A program made the translations under genes and the position numbers. A stretch of 64,000 bases of DNA, from positions 1,550,001 to 1,614,000 of the forward strand of contig MQVO02000001.1 of NCBI GenBank assembly GCA_001986395.2, written 5' to 3'. The first letter of the stretch is position 1. Each line of letters begins with the position of its first letter. This DNA is from Irpex lacteus (lineage: Eukaryota; Basidiomycota; Agaricomycetes; Polyporales; Irpicaceae). The notes under the pieces were generated by a model, which was given only the letters and a program-made list of their open reading frames with translations, had not been told where the DNA came from and did no database searches. Shown here piece after piece: positions 20,140 through 33,293 of the stretch.

Positions 20140-22019
20140 CTACCACGGCAGTGATCCACATGGCCACGGGTTCCAAAAGGGGCATGTGGGCGAAGAGAGA
20201 TTGCATACCTCCGGGAGTTCGAAAGACTCCGGAATAAATTGGTTTGTCTGTGGATCCCGACGCATATCCTCGAATATAGCCCGCCCAACCAATCGCGCAA
20301 ATTTCCAAGAGCTTTTTCGCCAGCTGTAGAAGATGTGGGGTTTGTCATGGTAAAACGTTGACCAGGGGTTGTGAACAACTCGAAACGTTTCCAGCTGCAA
20401 ACCATTCCGCTTCCTATCTGATAGACATCGAATGATAGGTTGGCCGTCAACGGTGCTTTGCGTTAGGACATGTAGCTCCTTGAGTGCTGGGAAGCTGTTC
20501 TGTGCTTTGAACTGGGTGAGCCACAAAGAAACGTTTCCCGAGAGGAAAAGTTTCACGACGCCGTGTAGGCCGCAAACAGCAGCTAAGAGCTGTGCAGGCC
20601 ATGAACAGTAGCTAGATCGTAGCCATAGCTCTCGTACGTTATTCCGATCGATGACCTCGGATATGAACCTGTCGAGGCGGCCGTCCATGACTTTGAAGGC
20701 GGAGACACCATCAGTGCCCATAATGAAGTCTGGAGTGATAAACAGCTTGTCTGCCGGAAACTGTTCACGACTGTCGAAAACGTCGCATGGGTCTGTGGAC
20801 GCGCATAGTGCATGATAGCGTGCGCAACCGGCGGGGAGGACAAGGTGTTTACTGAGGATCATAGAAATAGGGCACACAAACCCTTCAGCGAGCTGGGGGT
20901 CTTGAACCAAAAGTCGCGTCAGCTTTGGCATATGAATTGGTGATGACCGTTCCCACAGGACCGCTGTACCATCCCAATCTTCATCTGGAACAATAATGCC
21001 GATCATGAAAAGCTCCTCTATGAGGAGATTGCTCGCCAGGACTCTGAGGAAATCACGTAAGATTGGAATGGTCCAGTTTTGGTTCAACAGGCTCAGATGT
21101 CGCAAGTTCTGCGTCAAGCACGCTCGCCAGATCATGCAGTTATGCGTAGACAGGGTTTGCAGCCGCGGGAGGTCGTAGGTATCGTTGAATAGATGCGGAG
21201 GTGTATCAGTCAAGGACTCTTGCCTGTTATCCACCATTAATATCTGCAGATGGCGTGCCTTCGAAATGATCAATCCCAGGGGGTCCGGGTAAGTGTCAAG
21301 GAAGCGAAGGTCTCGAAAACGTGGAGCTTCGTCGAGGATACGAGTTATATCTGGTCGTTCGATACGGAGTGCGTCGATCCGCGCCTGGAAGTGGACGGTG
21401 AGGGGAAGGGCACTGCCAGAGCGCGACAGGCCGACAGTCGACCATGGCCATTCATTATCGGCGAAGCGCTTTGCTGCATGTTCGGAGTATTTGAGCGTCG
21501 TCCAGAGTTCAGGAGTATTGCTTATGATCCACCGCCAGTGGCGACAGACAAGACTCGGTCGGTGCCAAACATCTTGCGGAGGGTAAACGCAGTAATACTG
21601 GAGGGCGTAGAGATAATCGCAGTCATCCTGCAAGCACAGAAATATGTGCCCAAGGATTTCGACAGGGAGGCGGTTGATTGGCGTTCTCGCGTTCTGCAAG
21701 TATCGTAGATTGTGGTGTAGAAGTACTTCGAACTGTTCCGCAGTACGACCTAGCTGACCGTCATAGGAGATTCACATATCAACTTGATGTTCTACGCAGG
21801 TAAGGCGGAGAAGACACACATACCACCGCCTCTGAGAGTATGCTTGAGATGACAGAGAATTATCGTTAGTCACGGTGATTCTTAGATTCTGACGGCACGT
21901 TGTACTCACCTCTCTCGATTGTCGAGCTCTCGCGCCACCAACCAGTCTAGGCTGTCCTGAACATACTGCATACACTCCTGAAAGGCCCCAAGGTCAAAAG
22001 TGTTGTTGAATGTTACCAT
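20140..22019 (-). CDS. F-box family protein (F-box 2)
   Basis: Proposed exons: 22019-21910, 21842-21824 (19 nt), 21753-20140, giving 580 aa. The first exon encodes a short helical segment (FQECMQYVQDSLDWL) also found upstream of the F-box genes at 35973 and 48167. The large exon carries INRLPVEILGHIFLCLQ ... SLVCRHWRWIISNTPELWTTL, a canonical F-box, then a long Leu-rich part with the family block GTDGVSAF, and ends LPEVCNLSSPTCPFWNPW a few residues before the stop. The large exon is certain. The first exon is well supported by its conservation, but the 19-nt middle exon is only inferred from phase. Predicted role: SCF substrate adaptor. Confidence 0.8.
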
Positions 22020-22878
22020 GTTGCATATAAAGGGGCGAATACAAGTTCAAGTTGTGCTGCAAGGATCTGAACTCGACGCCACACTGCGAACCCTACCAGC
22101 TCGCTCGGAGTCACACCGGAGTCGTACCAATCAATTATGAATTGATCCGCCACTTTTGATCGGCCGCTCAGATACGCAGACGAAAACCCCAGCATGGTGA
22201 ACATTCAAAACCATATACGAAAGCAGGTATTTCAAGAGAGATAACAAGCGAGCACATCTAGTAGGGATGGAATACGTAGCAGCAAGCAACTCTGAAATCT
22301 GAACGGCGATGGTCAACATAGAATTCTAGCCGCATGCACAACATCACGCTCGTCCTCTATACATCAGGGAAAAAGAGAGGGTTGAAGGTGGGTAGGAGCG
22401 ATGTAAGGCGGATGGATGGAGTTCCAGGAGGGCGATGGACGAGCAAGTGAGCAGGCAGTCGGCGAGGGGGAGGAGGAGGTGCAGAAGAAAGGCGGCGTAA
22501 CAGAAATTCAAAAATCCCTTGAAGTGCACGAACCCCAAAAGGTGAAGCCAATAAATCCCAGAACAGAATCGAGGAGATGGACGGAAGAGCAAGAGCAAGA
22601 GAGCACAAGTGGGGTGGTGGAGGTGGTACAAATGGTAGTGGTGGCGTAACATGGCGAGGTGCTTATTTGATCGGATTCGAATGCAATGGTTGGTGCGAAA
22701 GGGCGAAAGCAGATGCGTAGATGGTAGATGGGATGAATACATGTTGGTTGGTTGTTTCTTCTTTCCTTGTCTTCGTATACCAGTGGCGAGCGGGCGAACG
22801 GGTGGGCATTTTTCGAGTCCGAAGTGAGTGTCGAGAATAGATACGAATACAGTCTATGATGGTGGAGTGACATGTCGG
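22020..22878. other. Spacer, 3' flank of AMPK beta and promoter of F-box 2
   Basis: No gene seen. The purine-rich block at 22380-22640 lies just past the AMPK beta stop and is probably its 3' untranslated region. Confidence 0.4.
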
Positions 22879-25186
22879 CTACGTGGGCTTGTAGTAGATC
22901 GTCGTGATATACTAAGAAAGAGAACTCGTGAGTCAGCGACTCGTCGGTATAATTGCAGAAATACACACCTTCTTCTTATACCTGGTCGTGTTAGCCACAG
23001 CCAACACCCCATTCTTGATCGCACTCGTGCTCAAATGGTGAAGCACAACATGACTCGGCACGGGCAACACACTCGCATCGTCCGCCAGCGCCAGCACATC
23101 CACCAGCTTATTCCCATTCACCGCCACCGACGGTTTCTTCCCATGCAATCCACCGTCCTCCCGTTCAATCGCAGGCGTAGTCGGAGATGACGAGCCATAC
23201 ATCGCCGTCACGTTCGTCCCAGAAGGCGTCACGACGGGCAACGAAAGATGGTTCCCGTCCTTGCCCTCCTCTCCACCTACGTCACTCGCATTCGTCGTCA
23301 TACCGAGCTGAGACGGCGTATGCGCCTTCGTCCGGCTATCCTTCTCCCTATCCCGCCTGTCCCTCCTCGTCTTCTCCTTCTCCTTCTTACTCCTCGAACT
23401 CTCCCCAGGACTACCCGGAGCCCCTGCGATCTGCGGACGCACATTCAAGATCAGCTTGTCCAAGTGCCTGGGCAACACTGGCGCAGGAGGAATATTCGGC
23501 GCGGGTACGCTCCCAGACGTCGACGGCGAGCCTCCAGCGCTCGCCAGGTAGTTCTCCTCCTCCGCAGCAGCGTTGATGAGCTCTTGGGGTATCACAGTTG
23601 TCCATGCCGCGTCTCCTTTACTGCCGCCTTCGCCACCCTCTCTACTGGACGCCTCTGACCAGAAGGACGAGGCGAACTGGTTGATGTTGTTCGGATGTGG
23701 GGTTGGCTGAGGTGATGCCGAAGACGGTGATGTTGAGGTGGGTGAGGTTACGCTGACATAGTTGGCGAGGGAGCCGTCTAGATCGTCCACGGCAGTTGGG
23801 TACTGGCTTGACGTGAGCCATTGGTCGTCAACGAGGAACTTGAAGTGGTGCGTCCCGGGGAGGACGTGTATCTGAGCACTCCAGGTTTTGGTTTCAGGGC
23901 TAAATGATAAGGGCATGCGTTAGTATGGAGCTCTCCACCATTGATGTAACATGGTCAAAAACGAGCAAAGTGATGCGTGTGTAGTCAGGATACCCAATTC
24001 CAACATCTATGCGTACAGCACATTGTGATCCTGCGGCGTCGGAGGACACGAACCCGCCAACATGACAGTGGGGTACACTCTCCCGTAAGATGAGGGAGGA
24101 AGATAACCGGAACGAGATTAGATCATCTGCTTTCGTTAGTATGATCATAATTCGGTCGTGTGTCCAAACGGCATCTGCGCGAACTTCGTCGATGGTTCTC
24201 TGGCCGTATAGCCAAATTGACATGTCATGACCAACGTAATGCCATGATGCATCTGTCCGCAAGCATAGAGGTCACCCGACAGTATATAAGAGCAATGTAT
24301 GCTCCGGCGTCCGCGAACGGGGGTTCGATACATCGTGTACCCATGTCCGATCCTACGACGCATGCCTCGCAGACAACGGAAGGAGGTGGACAGCACTGTT
24401 CCCAGGAGGAAGAATAGGCCGAGTAACATGCACAACGATACCGTTGATGGCGGTAGTGGATGAAATGTCGAGAAAGGAGATAAAAGCAACAAGGTAAAGT
24501 ACTCACTCGTATTCCATAGGTTGTCTCCCCTTCCAATAGTCATCGCCCGCTCTCGTCAATATAACGGACCTTCCGCCACTCTTCCACTTTATCGTGACTG
24601 TGACATGCTCTGGCCTCGGTCCTTCGCCCTCAGCCTTCATCAAGGCCAACGGAATGGTACTGTGGACGACCTCCTGCACAAACTCGTGTCTCCCATTGCT
24701 AATGTCCGTTCGAGGTGGAGATCCCTGATCGCTCGGTGCCGTCTGTCGTTCTCGAGAGTCTGATCGGACCGAGTGCATCGATGGGTACGCACTGACGCTG
24801 CTTAGGTACGACCTGTACCTCGATTTCCCAGTCAAATCTGTCAGCTTCGCGGCCGATGGGATGTCACTCTGGACTGGATACCCAGAGGGTGGAGGACGGG
24901 GCGAGATGGGTATGGGGATCGGGGAGGATGCTCGGGGACGTCTGAAGGCGGCATGGGGAGAGGCGTTGGGTGAACCGGAGGAGGCAGGGGTGAGTGCTAG
25001 GGACGCCAGGTCGGGCAGTTCTAAGGATTTCTTCTTGGTGCGTAGAGACTTGTGCACGCGATGGGAGCCGTTCGCAGATGGTACGGGGCTGCCGCCACGC
25101 GAGGAGATGGATGCGGGCGACTGTGTGCGACGCGAAGAGTTGTGGGGGAGGTTAGAGTTGGCTGCGTTTGAGGTGGAGTTGCCCAT
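22879..25186 (-). CDS. AMPK/SNF1 complex beta subunit
   Basis: Three exons: 25186-24507, 23899-22969, 22911-22879, giving 547 aa. It starts MGNSTSNA, an N-myristoylation consensus as in other beta subunits. After a Ser/Pro-rich N-terminus comes a glycogen-binding CBM48 domain at about residues 192-255 (VTVTIKWKSGGRSVIL ... PGTHHFKFLVDDQW). The C-terminal ASC domain, which binds the alpha and gamma subunits, is split in typical fungal fashion by a disordered insert: IPQELINAAAEEENY, PPAPVLPRHLDKLILN, then PVPSHVVLHHLSTSAIK and KKYITTIYYKP at the end. The last exon codes for only 10 residues. The complex senses energy and controls growth on non-sugar carbon. The first intron is 607 bp, far above its neighbours, and lies inside the CBM. 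Confidence 0.94.
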
Positions 25187-26539
25187 GCTCTGGGGTCGCC
25201 GGGCGGGATGCGGCCTTGCTAGATCTTTTCTGGCTCGGCAGAGGAGGCTATTCGGACACAGCGGACGCAGTCAGGCTCGCTGGCAGTTGTAGGCCAGTTA
25301 TAGTCTCTCGTCTCTTTCCCGCGAATCGCCCAGAGGAGAAACCTCGAAGGAAATGCGAAATGGGATAGCGTGGGACAACCAGCTGAGATTGGCTCTTGAC
25401 AGCCTGAGCGTTCGTCGGTCAGATCGCAGCTGCAGTGTCTATTCTATAACTAACAAGCAGCAGAGAGCAACGTCGGCCGTCGTTTGTCGGTGATGCGCTG
25501 ATGCGGAGGTGGCAAAGGTCGTGGTCGTGGTCGGTGAGGTCGTGCGGAGGGAAATGCAGACAGGGAGAGTCGCTGATAATATGATCTGTTTGGCTTTGTG
25601 TACGCACATCCCCCGCCCTGCCCCTGACCCCCGCTTTTGATCGCCTCCCAACGAGTCACTTGTCTCGCACCACAAACATCTTTCTAGATAGTCTTCCTCA
25701 ACATGCAGCTAGTAGAGCTCCTCGTCGTTGAACTCGCACAACTCCTCTATTCTCTTTTTTTTTCACGAACGCCGTAATTTGGTACGTAAACGCCTGCTAA
25801 TTGCCTCGTGCTACGACACTCACAAGACCCGCCGCTGTCCCGCTACCAATGACGGTGAAGACATACGCCGCTGCCAAAAGACACGTAAAACCCTACGTAA
25901 TTCATTATCAACCATTGGCTCTCCATTCAGGCTGAACGCAACTTGCCCTGGACTACTCCCAGTATGGCAGGTGCTGTGGTTCGCCTGGAACTTCGTCGGT
26001 GTCGCAGACCGATTCATCGAGCACTTTCCCTTCCGTCTGAGTTAGAGGCCTGCTCTTCAGGTACTCCAATGCGGCGAGCCTTGGTGCGCACTCGCGATGC
26101 TCGGTGCATTCTCTTCCGCTCATGCACGGGCCATCATCATCGCCAGTGGCAAAGCCTTGGCAGGTTGATGGGTAGCACCACTAGCAGGCCCGCCTGTAAG
26201 TCATTCTATGGCATCGAAGCGCAAGAGTTTCTGACCACACCATGTGTAGGTGTCATTCTCCCGCCACCAATACACTTGGGATTGTAAGCTCAATCCATGC
26301 TAACGGAGACAAAACCTAAAAGTCACTTTCGCCAGCACGATAGAATGGGCCACAGGGCGCTTACGTCCAGCTGCACCGATAAGCCTTCCTGCTCAGGCTG
26401 GCCACTTTCTCCTCTAGAAAGTCCCTGCTTCTACTTACGTGGCTTATCCGCAACATGATCCGGTCATTGTTGCTCCGCGTATGCAAGTCAGATTACCCAC
26501 TAATACACTATTGAGCAGAGAGGGCTTTGCCAGGCTGAA
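25187..26539. other. Spacer, AMPK beta promoter region
   Basis: About 1.35 kb. Immediately upstream of the AMPK beta start is its likely leader and promoter, with T-rich tracts near 25750. No gene recognised. Confidence 0.4.
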
Positions 26540-27949
26540 CTAGAAGTTCTTTGCCCAAGTGCACTCCCACCTCCTGTAGTACTCCATCTGCACCTCGCCT
26601 CCCTCTCGCCCATCGAGGCAATTATCTCTCGTCGCCTTGCTGTACATATCAAACCACAGCTCCTTGACCTGCGGACACCGATCAAATATATCCTTCGCCG
26701 CACGCCTCTCAGCTTCTCTCCCTTCTCTCTCGACCTGTCTACGATACTCCTCTCCACCGGGACCAAAATACGCATTGCCGCACCCTGGAGGATCAAACCC
26801 GATGTCTAACGTAGCGACGGAAGGCACGACCAATACTTCCACCGCTCGGAATCGGGCGAGATGGGTAACTAGCTCCTACAGTGGGACAGATTTAGCGTCG
26901 TGCATGTATCAGGCTGACAGGCTATAGCTTACTTCGAACGACCTATGTCGGTTTTGAGATCGCACAACGAGTGTCTTGATTTGAGGTAAAGCCTTTGCCA
27001 TCGCTATAATTCCAGGGATGGCCACAAATTAACACGATTGTGACCTGCCCATCATGTAGTAGAAGCTGCATTGACATGACACCCACCTCCTAGCAGCTCG
27101 AGACTATACCAAACATCCACGAGCAATCCTTCCAATTTCGTGAGTCGACTTGCCCGTTCGCAAACCCGTTCTATCCACTCATCCGTATGCACATACCGAA
27201 TCCCGACTATCGACAAGAAGCGCACGCTCGGACACAACTGCATCACGCTATCATGCGTCGGACAGTTCATGATAGCGAGTCTAGTGACATTTGGAAACGC
27301 AAGACCGATCTTGTCGAATGCGGCCTGGAAGACGGGGTATTTGTCGTCTGCGATCTTCACGCTGAGCTTGTCTAGGTGGGGACTCGTCGTGGACAGGTGG
27401 TGCAGAGCGCGAGCGAGTGCTTCTGGGAGGGAGGAGACGAACCAGTTGGCGAGCCAGCTGTCTTCGTATCTGTAACGGATACACATGTCGATGGATATTT
27501 CCCTGCCAGTGCGTCACAATGCAATAGCGGTATCAGCGCACTCAGGGATTTGGAAGAATGCATATGTGTGACACTCTCACCTTATATGTGGTGACAGGTC
27601 TGGGTTCCATGATTTCAGCTTGTTGGACGCTTCCCACCATGGATTCTTGGAGTAGCATTCTAGGCTGAAGGCTTGGAAGATGTATGGTAGGCATAATGCA
27701 CGGAATCGCTTGCATGTCAAGGATAGGGGGATCATTGAGACCTAAATGAGATTAGGAACTTGGAGCTTCAGTCTACCGTCGGAAGGAATAGAACACGATG
27801 CCATGTACCTCTGGCCGACCATACATAGGCAGCGTCTTGTTATGGAGGACGAGGTCGTGTAGGTCCTCAACAATGAGCTGCAGGACATCGTCATCGAGGT
27901 AATGGAGGATCGACTTGTCTTCGCTGATGTCGGACGCGGTGTTACCCAT
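26540..27949 (-). CDS. F-box protein with leucine-rich tail (F-box 5)
   Basis: Five exons: 27949-27809, 27741-27581, 27502-27087, 27003-26933, 26875-26540; all phases close and give 374 aa. The F-box lies across the first intron (DDVLQLIVEDLHDLVL ... IPLSLTCKRFRALCLPYIFQAF). Strand-helix units resembling degenerate leucine-rich repeats follow, for example PSVRFLSIVGIR and PQIKTLVVRSQ. It starts MGNTASD, so an N-myristoyl group is conceivable but not shown. It lacks both the conserved first exon and the C-terminal LPxxC..W signature of the other F-box genes here and belongs to a different subfamily. Substrate unknown. Confidence 0.78.
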
Positions 27950-28182
27950 GGTGGTAAACACTCGCTATTGCGCTTGCCGTCTTATATTGCGATACTCTAC
28001 TGCGGAGATACTGTATGTCAGTGGTATTCGTGCCAATTGAACATCTTGACTTCAAGACAGGTGTAGCACCATGAAACTCTGGCCTGCATAGCTCGTTGAG
28101 AGACGATGAAACACACACTTGATTCGAATACAGAAAAGTATTAATACAGACAACAGTTCTCCATTCTTCTCGCCACTTCCTT

Positions 28183-31100
28183 CTAGTTCTGACTGCTTCT
28201 GAGGCCCATACTATGTGACCGAGTCGATCCCCAACGCTGCTCCCTCGACCGCCGAGTTCTCCTGCCTCCTTGAGTCGCTGGTGGAAGTGACGGTGTTCCT
28301 TCGAATCCGGCGGTCGATCCTTCCCCTGCATCGCTCGTCTGCGTTTTCACAACCTCCACCTCCTCGGGGATCGGGTCCAGAGCCTGAGAAAGGTTCTCGT
28401 CTGGTGTAGATTGAGGAGCGTCCTCGTAGTCAACCCAGCGACTTCGCTTCCATTGAGATGGCGGAGGCAAGTTGTCGTAGCTATCCTCGCGCTTCCTCTT
28501 GCCGCTACCACTCAACGACGCCACGCTCGAACTGGGACTCGGAGTGGGCTCTCCCTCTGGCAGCGGTTCAAATTCGTCCTCGTCTTCTTCCTTCTGGGGC
28601 TGCCAATCTAGCTCGGCGAACGGCTTGTCTAACCTGATCATCTCGATCCTCGCTTCGAGGGGCCCAGGACGAGTGTCCTTCGTATCGTAGTCTGTCGTCC
28701 CGGAGGGCTTCATGACCCGAACAACGTGTAAATCCTCGAAGACAATCTGCCTGCGCTTTTTGGCTTCTAGTCGCGCCACTCCCCCTAACGCTGCGTGTAA
28801 CTCATCCTCGTACATCCTGCAGAGCTCCTTTCCGACTGTATGATTGATAGTCTTGACATCCTTCTCTGCGTCTTTGTAAGTTTGCACCAAAGACTTGCGA
28901 GCCTTCTCCAAGTTTTCTGCGGTGATCTCGATACCGCTGCACACATGCGTGCATAGCTCCTTAAATCTACCCTCATCTTCTAGGAGACCCCGGCGATCCT
29001 CATGCGAGATTTCGGTCGTTCGTCCGCCGAACACAGATGCCCAAGCAGTAATGAGCTGCTGGCCGGGAACCATGACGTTTAGCATGGATGCGCCGGACAT
29101 GCTCGACGCACAAGCCTTGCGGTGAATGAGCAGGTAGACACACGTCCACCAGAATGATTCGCAGTCGTGTAGAGCGTTGAACTTGAATGACGGAGACTGG
29201 GGTTGGGGAGGTTGCAAGGGAATCATAGGGAGAGGAGAAGGAGCGGGTTCGGTTTTGGGTTTGTTGCATTCATCATCAAGACCAATGGAGCCATCAGCGT
29301 TCAGAGAATCGTCAAAGTAGCCGGCAGGAAAGGAAAAGTGCATCGGAGAGCGTGGAGGGGTCAAAGACCTGGCAGGTTTCGGAGGACGTGGTGTTTCGTC
29401 GCGTGTTTCTGTTTGCCCAGGGAGGAATAGGTAGCGCTGTTGAGATACTTCTATGGCCATGAACTGCTCTGCTCCCTAAAACAGGTCCGTGTGTCTGAGT
29501 ATGATATGATGTTTCGCGGCCACTGGGTTATGAGACTCACCACAGGCTTACGTCCCCTTTCTAGTGAATTGCTGCTCATTTTCTCTGCGAGTTCGAATCC
29601 AGTGATGATAGCTCGGGAGTCGGTAATTGATATATTGCTGGGGCTAATACCGCGGTGAACATGTCCGAGAGCATGGATCGTCGACATCCCTATGCCGGCA
29701 GATTAGTGCATGCCTTGAAGTAGTACTCTGCAAATTACACGCACCGTTGAGAACTTGCGGCAAAAGCTTCAGTAGCTTACTCATCCGAAGAACAGTATCG
29801 ATAGTCTTCCCAAAGTGTTTGTAGACGATCCGGTAGTGAGTTAATCCGTGATTCTCCGTCGCCTCAAGATCCAGCTTCATAGAGCAATGAGCGGCCATTC
29901 CTTCTGAGCCTTCCAGGACATGAGTCCGACGATCTTCAGGTAGTAGACTTCCACGACGATGAAGCGAAACAGTATTGTCGCGTTTGTCACCGATGTGCAC
30001 GTCCCCGTGGCAGACAACGTACGCAAGATGGTTCTCGACGTTCTGTATATGTTCCGCGTCTCCCGACTCAATCGCGGCCCGCCGTATATTGGCCAAAATG
30101 TCGCCTTCCCTCTGGCGTTCGTCTTTGACCCAGTAGTCCTTGATAGTGACCGGTTCGCCGGAGGGTTTCCCGTCTGCGCCGAGCTCGAGTGCCACCCATT
30201 CGCGGGTACCCGTGGAGAGGGCCGTCTTCGCGCCTACATCTGACAAGAGCTCGACAGTCCGAAAGACTGATGCTTTCCTCTGACTTGATTGATCGCTCCA
30301 GTGGACAGTTATATCGTAATGATCCTTGCCCCTGTTTATCGAGGTTGAAACGGGGCTCCGGAAGAGTCTCATTGTAGGGTCGTAACCGAGTTGAGCGAGG
30401 CTGGCGAATTGAATCGAGAGGAAGAAGTGGACGAGGACTGGTAGTTGATCCTGAAATCTCGAGTTAGGCACTTGCCAATGTCGTATAGCACCTACTACTC
30501 ACATGAACGAAATCGAACGGCCTTGAGACAAGTAGGTCTGAGCGACTCAAGAACCATAGGCGCATCGACTCGGACTGGTAGTCGATAGTATACCCGTAAA
30601 CAAAGCGCCGATGGGGTGTCTCACGCATCGCTTCGAACATCGCCGTCACAATCCTAGTATAAGCCTGCACAAAATGATGGGTGGTGAATGCGAATACGTA
30701 AACAATAGCTGAATTCACGCTCACCTCTTGAAGCTCGACCTGATGATTCCTATCGTTGTATACCGTCACTCCAAGAACGGCTATGTCCTGCCAACCAGGG
30801 GCTTCGCTTTGGCCGCTCTCATATTTGTCTTTCAATACTGCGTAGCTACCTGGCTTCCTAGGATGAGCCATATAACAATCCCCATCCTTTCTGCTCCACT
30901 CCTCTCTGGCGACTGGATTTTCAGCAAACACAACCAACGAGGCTCGGTCGACGTTCTTCTCCTCCAGAAGCTCAAGGCCAGCACCCTGCACCGCTCCAGC
31001 AAAAGCGATGAATCGATCGGGAACAAAGATGTCCTCTTCTAAAGTCGGAATATTGTTGATATCATCGAGGTCCAGCTTGGTGGCCACGGCGCGAACAGAC

Positions 31101-31327
31101 AGGTCGTCTGGTAAGGGTGGGATCAGGTGCTGTGTGAAGTACTTCACGGGTACCTCGGGAACCGAGCCGTCGATGTAGCATCCAGGTTTGCTGAGAAGCC
31201 AATCCATTCGAAACGAGCTCTGGGATCTATCCTCGCGAAGCCCCGTAATAGGGTGATGGTCGTCCGAGGGAGGCTCAGTTGCAACAGGCGAGGGAGGATC
31301 AGCGAGGGTATTGGCATTGCCGGGCAT
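28183..31327 (-). CDS. FunK1-family kinase-like protein, probably catalytically dead
   Basis: Five exons: 31327-30725, 30664-30503, 30450-29745, 29689-29541, 29475-28183, giving 970 aa. The layout matches FunK1 (PF17667), a kinase-like family expanded in mushroom-forming fungi: a long N-terminal region, a helix before the catalytic loop, then QFMAIEV and HDCESFWWTCVYLL in the C-lobe. The catalytic loop reads HVHRGISPSN (residues 500-509) instead of HRDISxxN, and the metal-binding motif reads TGFELAE (520-526) where a DxE/DFG-type Asp is expected. Both key aspartates are therefore absent while Asn509 is kept. The frame is intact over five exons, so this is more likely a pseudokinase than a decayed gene. 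A Ser/Pro/Glu-rich tail of about 200 residues follows. Confidence 0.85.
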
Positions 31328-33293
31328 CGCGCGCGAAGAAACGAATTACGTGGATCGTGGTGGTGGTGGGTGGTGGTGAGGTGTAAGGAATGCGCGTCTC
31401 GAACATGCAAAGGCCTCGTGGTTGGTCTTGCGGAGTTGGCTGAGATCAGTTGGCCTTTCTCTCGAACTGCCTTTCTGGGCGATAGCACAAACCCTACTCA
31501 GACGCCCGCTGAAAGATCCTAGTCAACCACGAGGATCTGGAGGAAGAGAGTGAAACACTCACGATTTACGTTGACTGATAAGTAAAAAAGACAGGACAAC
31601 TTCTCACTATCGCACCCAGATAAGCATAAGAATGGTGGATGCTATTGCCCTTGATTGTAGCAGTTATCCTCTGCACAGATCTAGGTCGGCTTTCAACATT
31701 ATGCATAAGTAACGACACTATATCGGTGCATGGACCTACTTAAAGACGGTGAACCTATGGATCTCAACCTCCAAGCATCATACCGATTACTTGTGGGCGT
31801 CTTCATCATTACCATGTATCGCCGACCGCGGGCGATATGGGTGGCAGGCGTATCGAGTTACTAAAGCCCTGTGGCACCAAGTGACGATTAGTGTGAGTTA
31901 TTTTCTGGTAACTTATGCAAGATGCTTACACGGGCACTCAGGTGTGGTGGTCCTGGTACCGGTCTTTGCAATACCGCTATCTAGCAAGGAATTAGCAGAT
32001 GTGTGTTGTAAGCTTGGGTTTGACCAAGTGCACTACGTCGAGACTTGGGAAGGGGTGGAGACTACTGGGGTATGCAAAATAGCGACTGGGTACGTCTTCC
32101 GACAGCTGAGAAGCTCGGCAAAACAGGAGAAACCTGGGTCATGCATCGTGCTCTGCCTTTCTTTGCGTCCTCTGCGCGGCTTCTACGCGTAAAGAGGGTG
32201 CAGTGCGCAGGACAAGAGGCTTGGTGGTGTAGAATGCCCCTGTCGTATGACGTTGTGTCAAATACGGATACCACAGCGTGTTCGCTATCCCAGCATACGT
32301 GACAGCTGTTAAAAACAGGCTTCCTGAATACGCTTTCTCTCGCTTTGAAGATTTTCATGACGTTTCTTACACCTGTACCACGGCATTTGTCGCGCCTGCG
32401 CCCTCTGAATCATCGATGACTGGCTGGAAGCCTGTCGTCGGCACGAGCTGCTTCGTCAGTGTTTCCTTGGCAAGAGCCATTAATTGACAACGTCGGTCCT
32501 TCGCAGCGCGTAGAAAAGGGAGTATGATATAGTATTGGTCCCTCAAGGGGTTAACCTAGGCCAGTCAATGGTAGTCAACGTGACCGGCGTGTGGGTTGGA
32601 AGAACTGAGTGTCTGACTCACCAGCAGTGCAGTTCAGGTAGTCCTGCACTGACTCCAAGGATATATACGACGACCATTATGCAGCAATGCATTACTTCGT
32701 GAAGATATGTTCGTCGTATACTGTTCCAAGGTGTCTCAGACAGTCTCACCACCAAATTCAAGTTGACGCTGGTTAAGCGAGCTTTTACTTACTCCAGCTG
32801 TCGACGACCATGCCGTGATCCTTGCTCTTGATTACTTACTCCCAACTGCACGCCTCACCATTTGCCTATGCCGCAACTGCTACAGTCGAACGCATGATAC
32901 TGAACCCCTCCCTGCAAGCATGGATAGCAATATTTTCCGATGCATGCATACGACTTCACCTTCAGGGAGCCAGCTTCGAATCTCCAGCGTATATTCCCGG
33001 ACCATCGTGGCATCAAGAGTATTTTATAAATGGAAAGGTCACTGGAGGTTGTCTTACAAAGTGCTTGCAAGTTCTGTGCTATAATACCTGCGGATAATCC
33101 GCGTTTGACGCTGCGGAGTTGCGATAGGCGTGTGCTCACAATTGCAGCTCACCGCCCCAGGGCTGTGACATCTGTGGCGCGGAAACTGGGTAGCCTATTA
33201 ATAGACTCTTACGGATACATAAGGTACGTTTCTTTAATCTTCCCCTTAACCTAACTCTAAGCTATCCCCCTTTACGAAGCCGAAGCCGACGAC
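31328..33293. other. Spacer between FunK1 and phospholipase D genes
   Basis: About 2 kb. A plus-strand frame at 31749-32192 is the longest, but it has no recognisable domain and no convincing splice partners. The end nearest 33294 is the promoter of the phospholipase D gene. Confidence 0.35.

Noticed and set aside
22344..22966. Overlapping frames on both strands after the AMPK beta stop
   Set aside because: Biased composition with no motifs; best read as the 3' untranslated region.
24300..24345. A GGTTCGATAC string resembling a tRNA B box
   Set aside because: It lies in an AMPK beta intron, lacks the final C pair of a B box, and no acceptor or anticodon stem can be drawn around it.
26540..27949. 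Inclusion of this F-box gene in the family of F-box 1 to 4
   Set aside because: It lacks the C-terminal LPxxC..WxxW signature and the YVQDxLxWL first exon, and its intron pattern is different.
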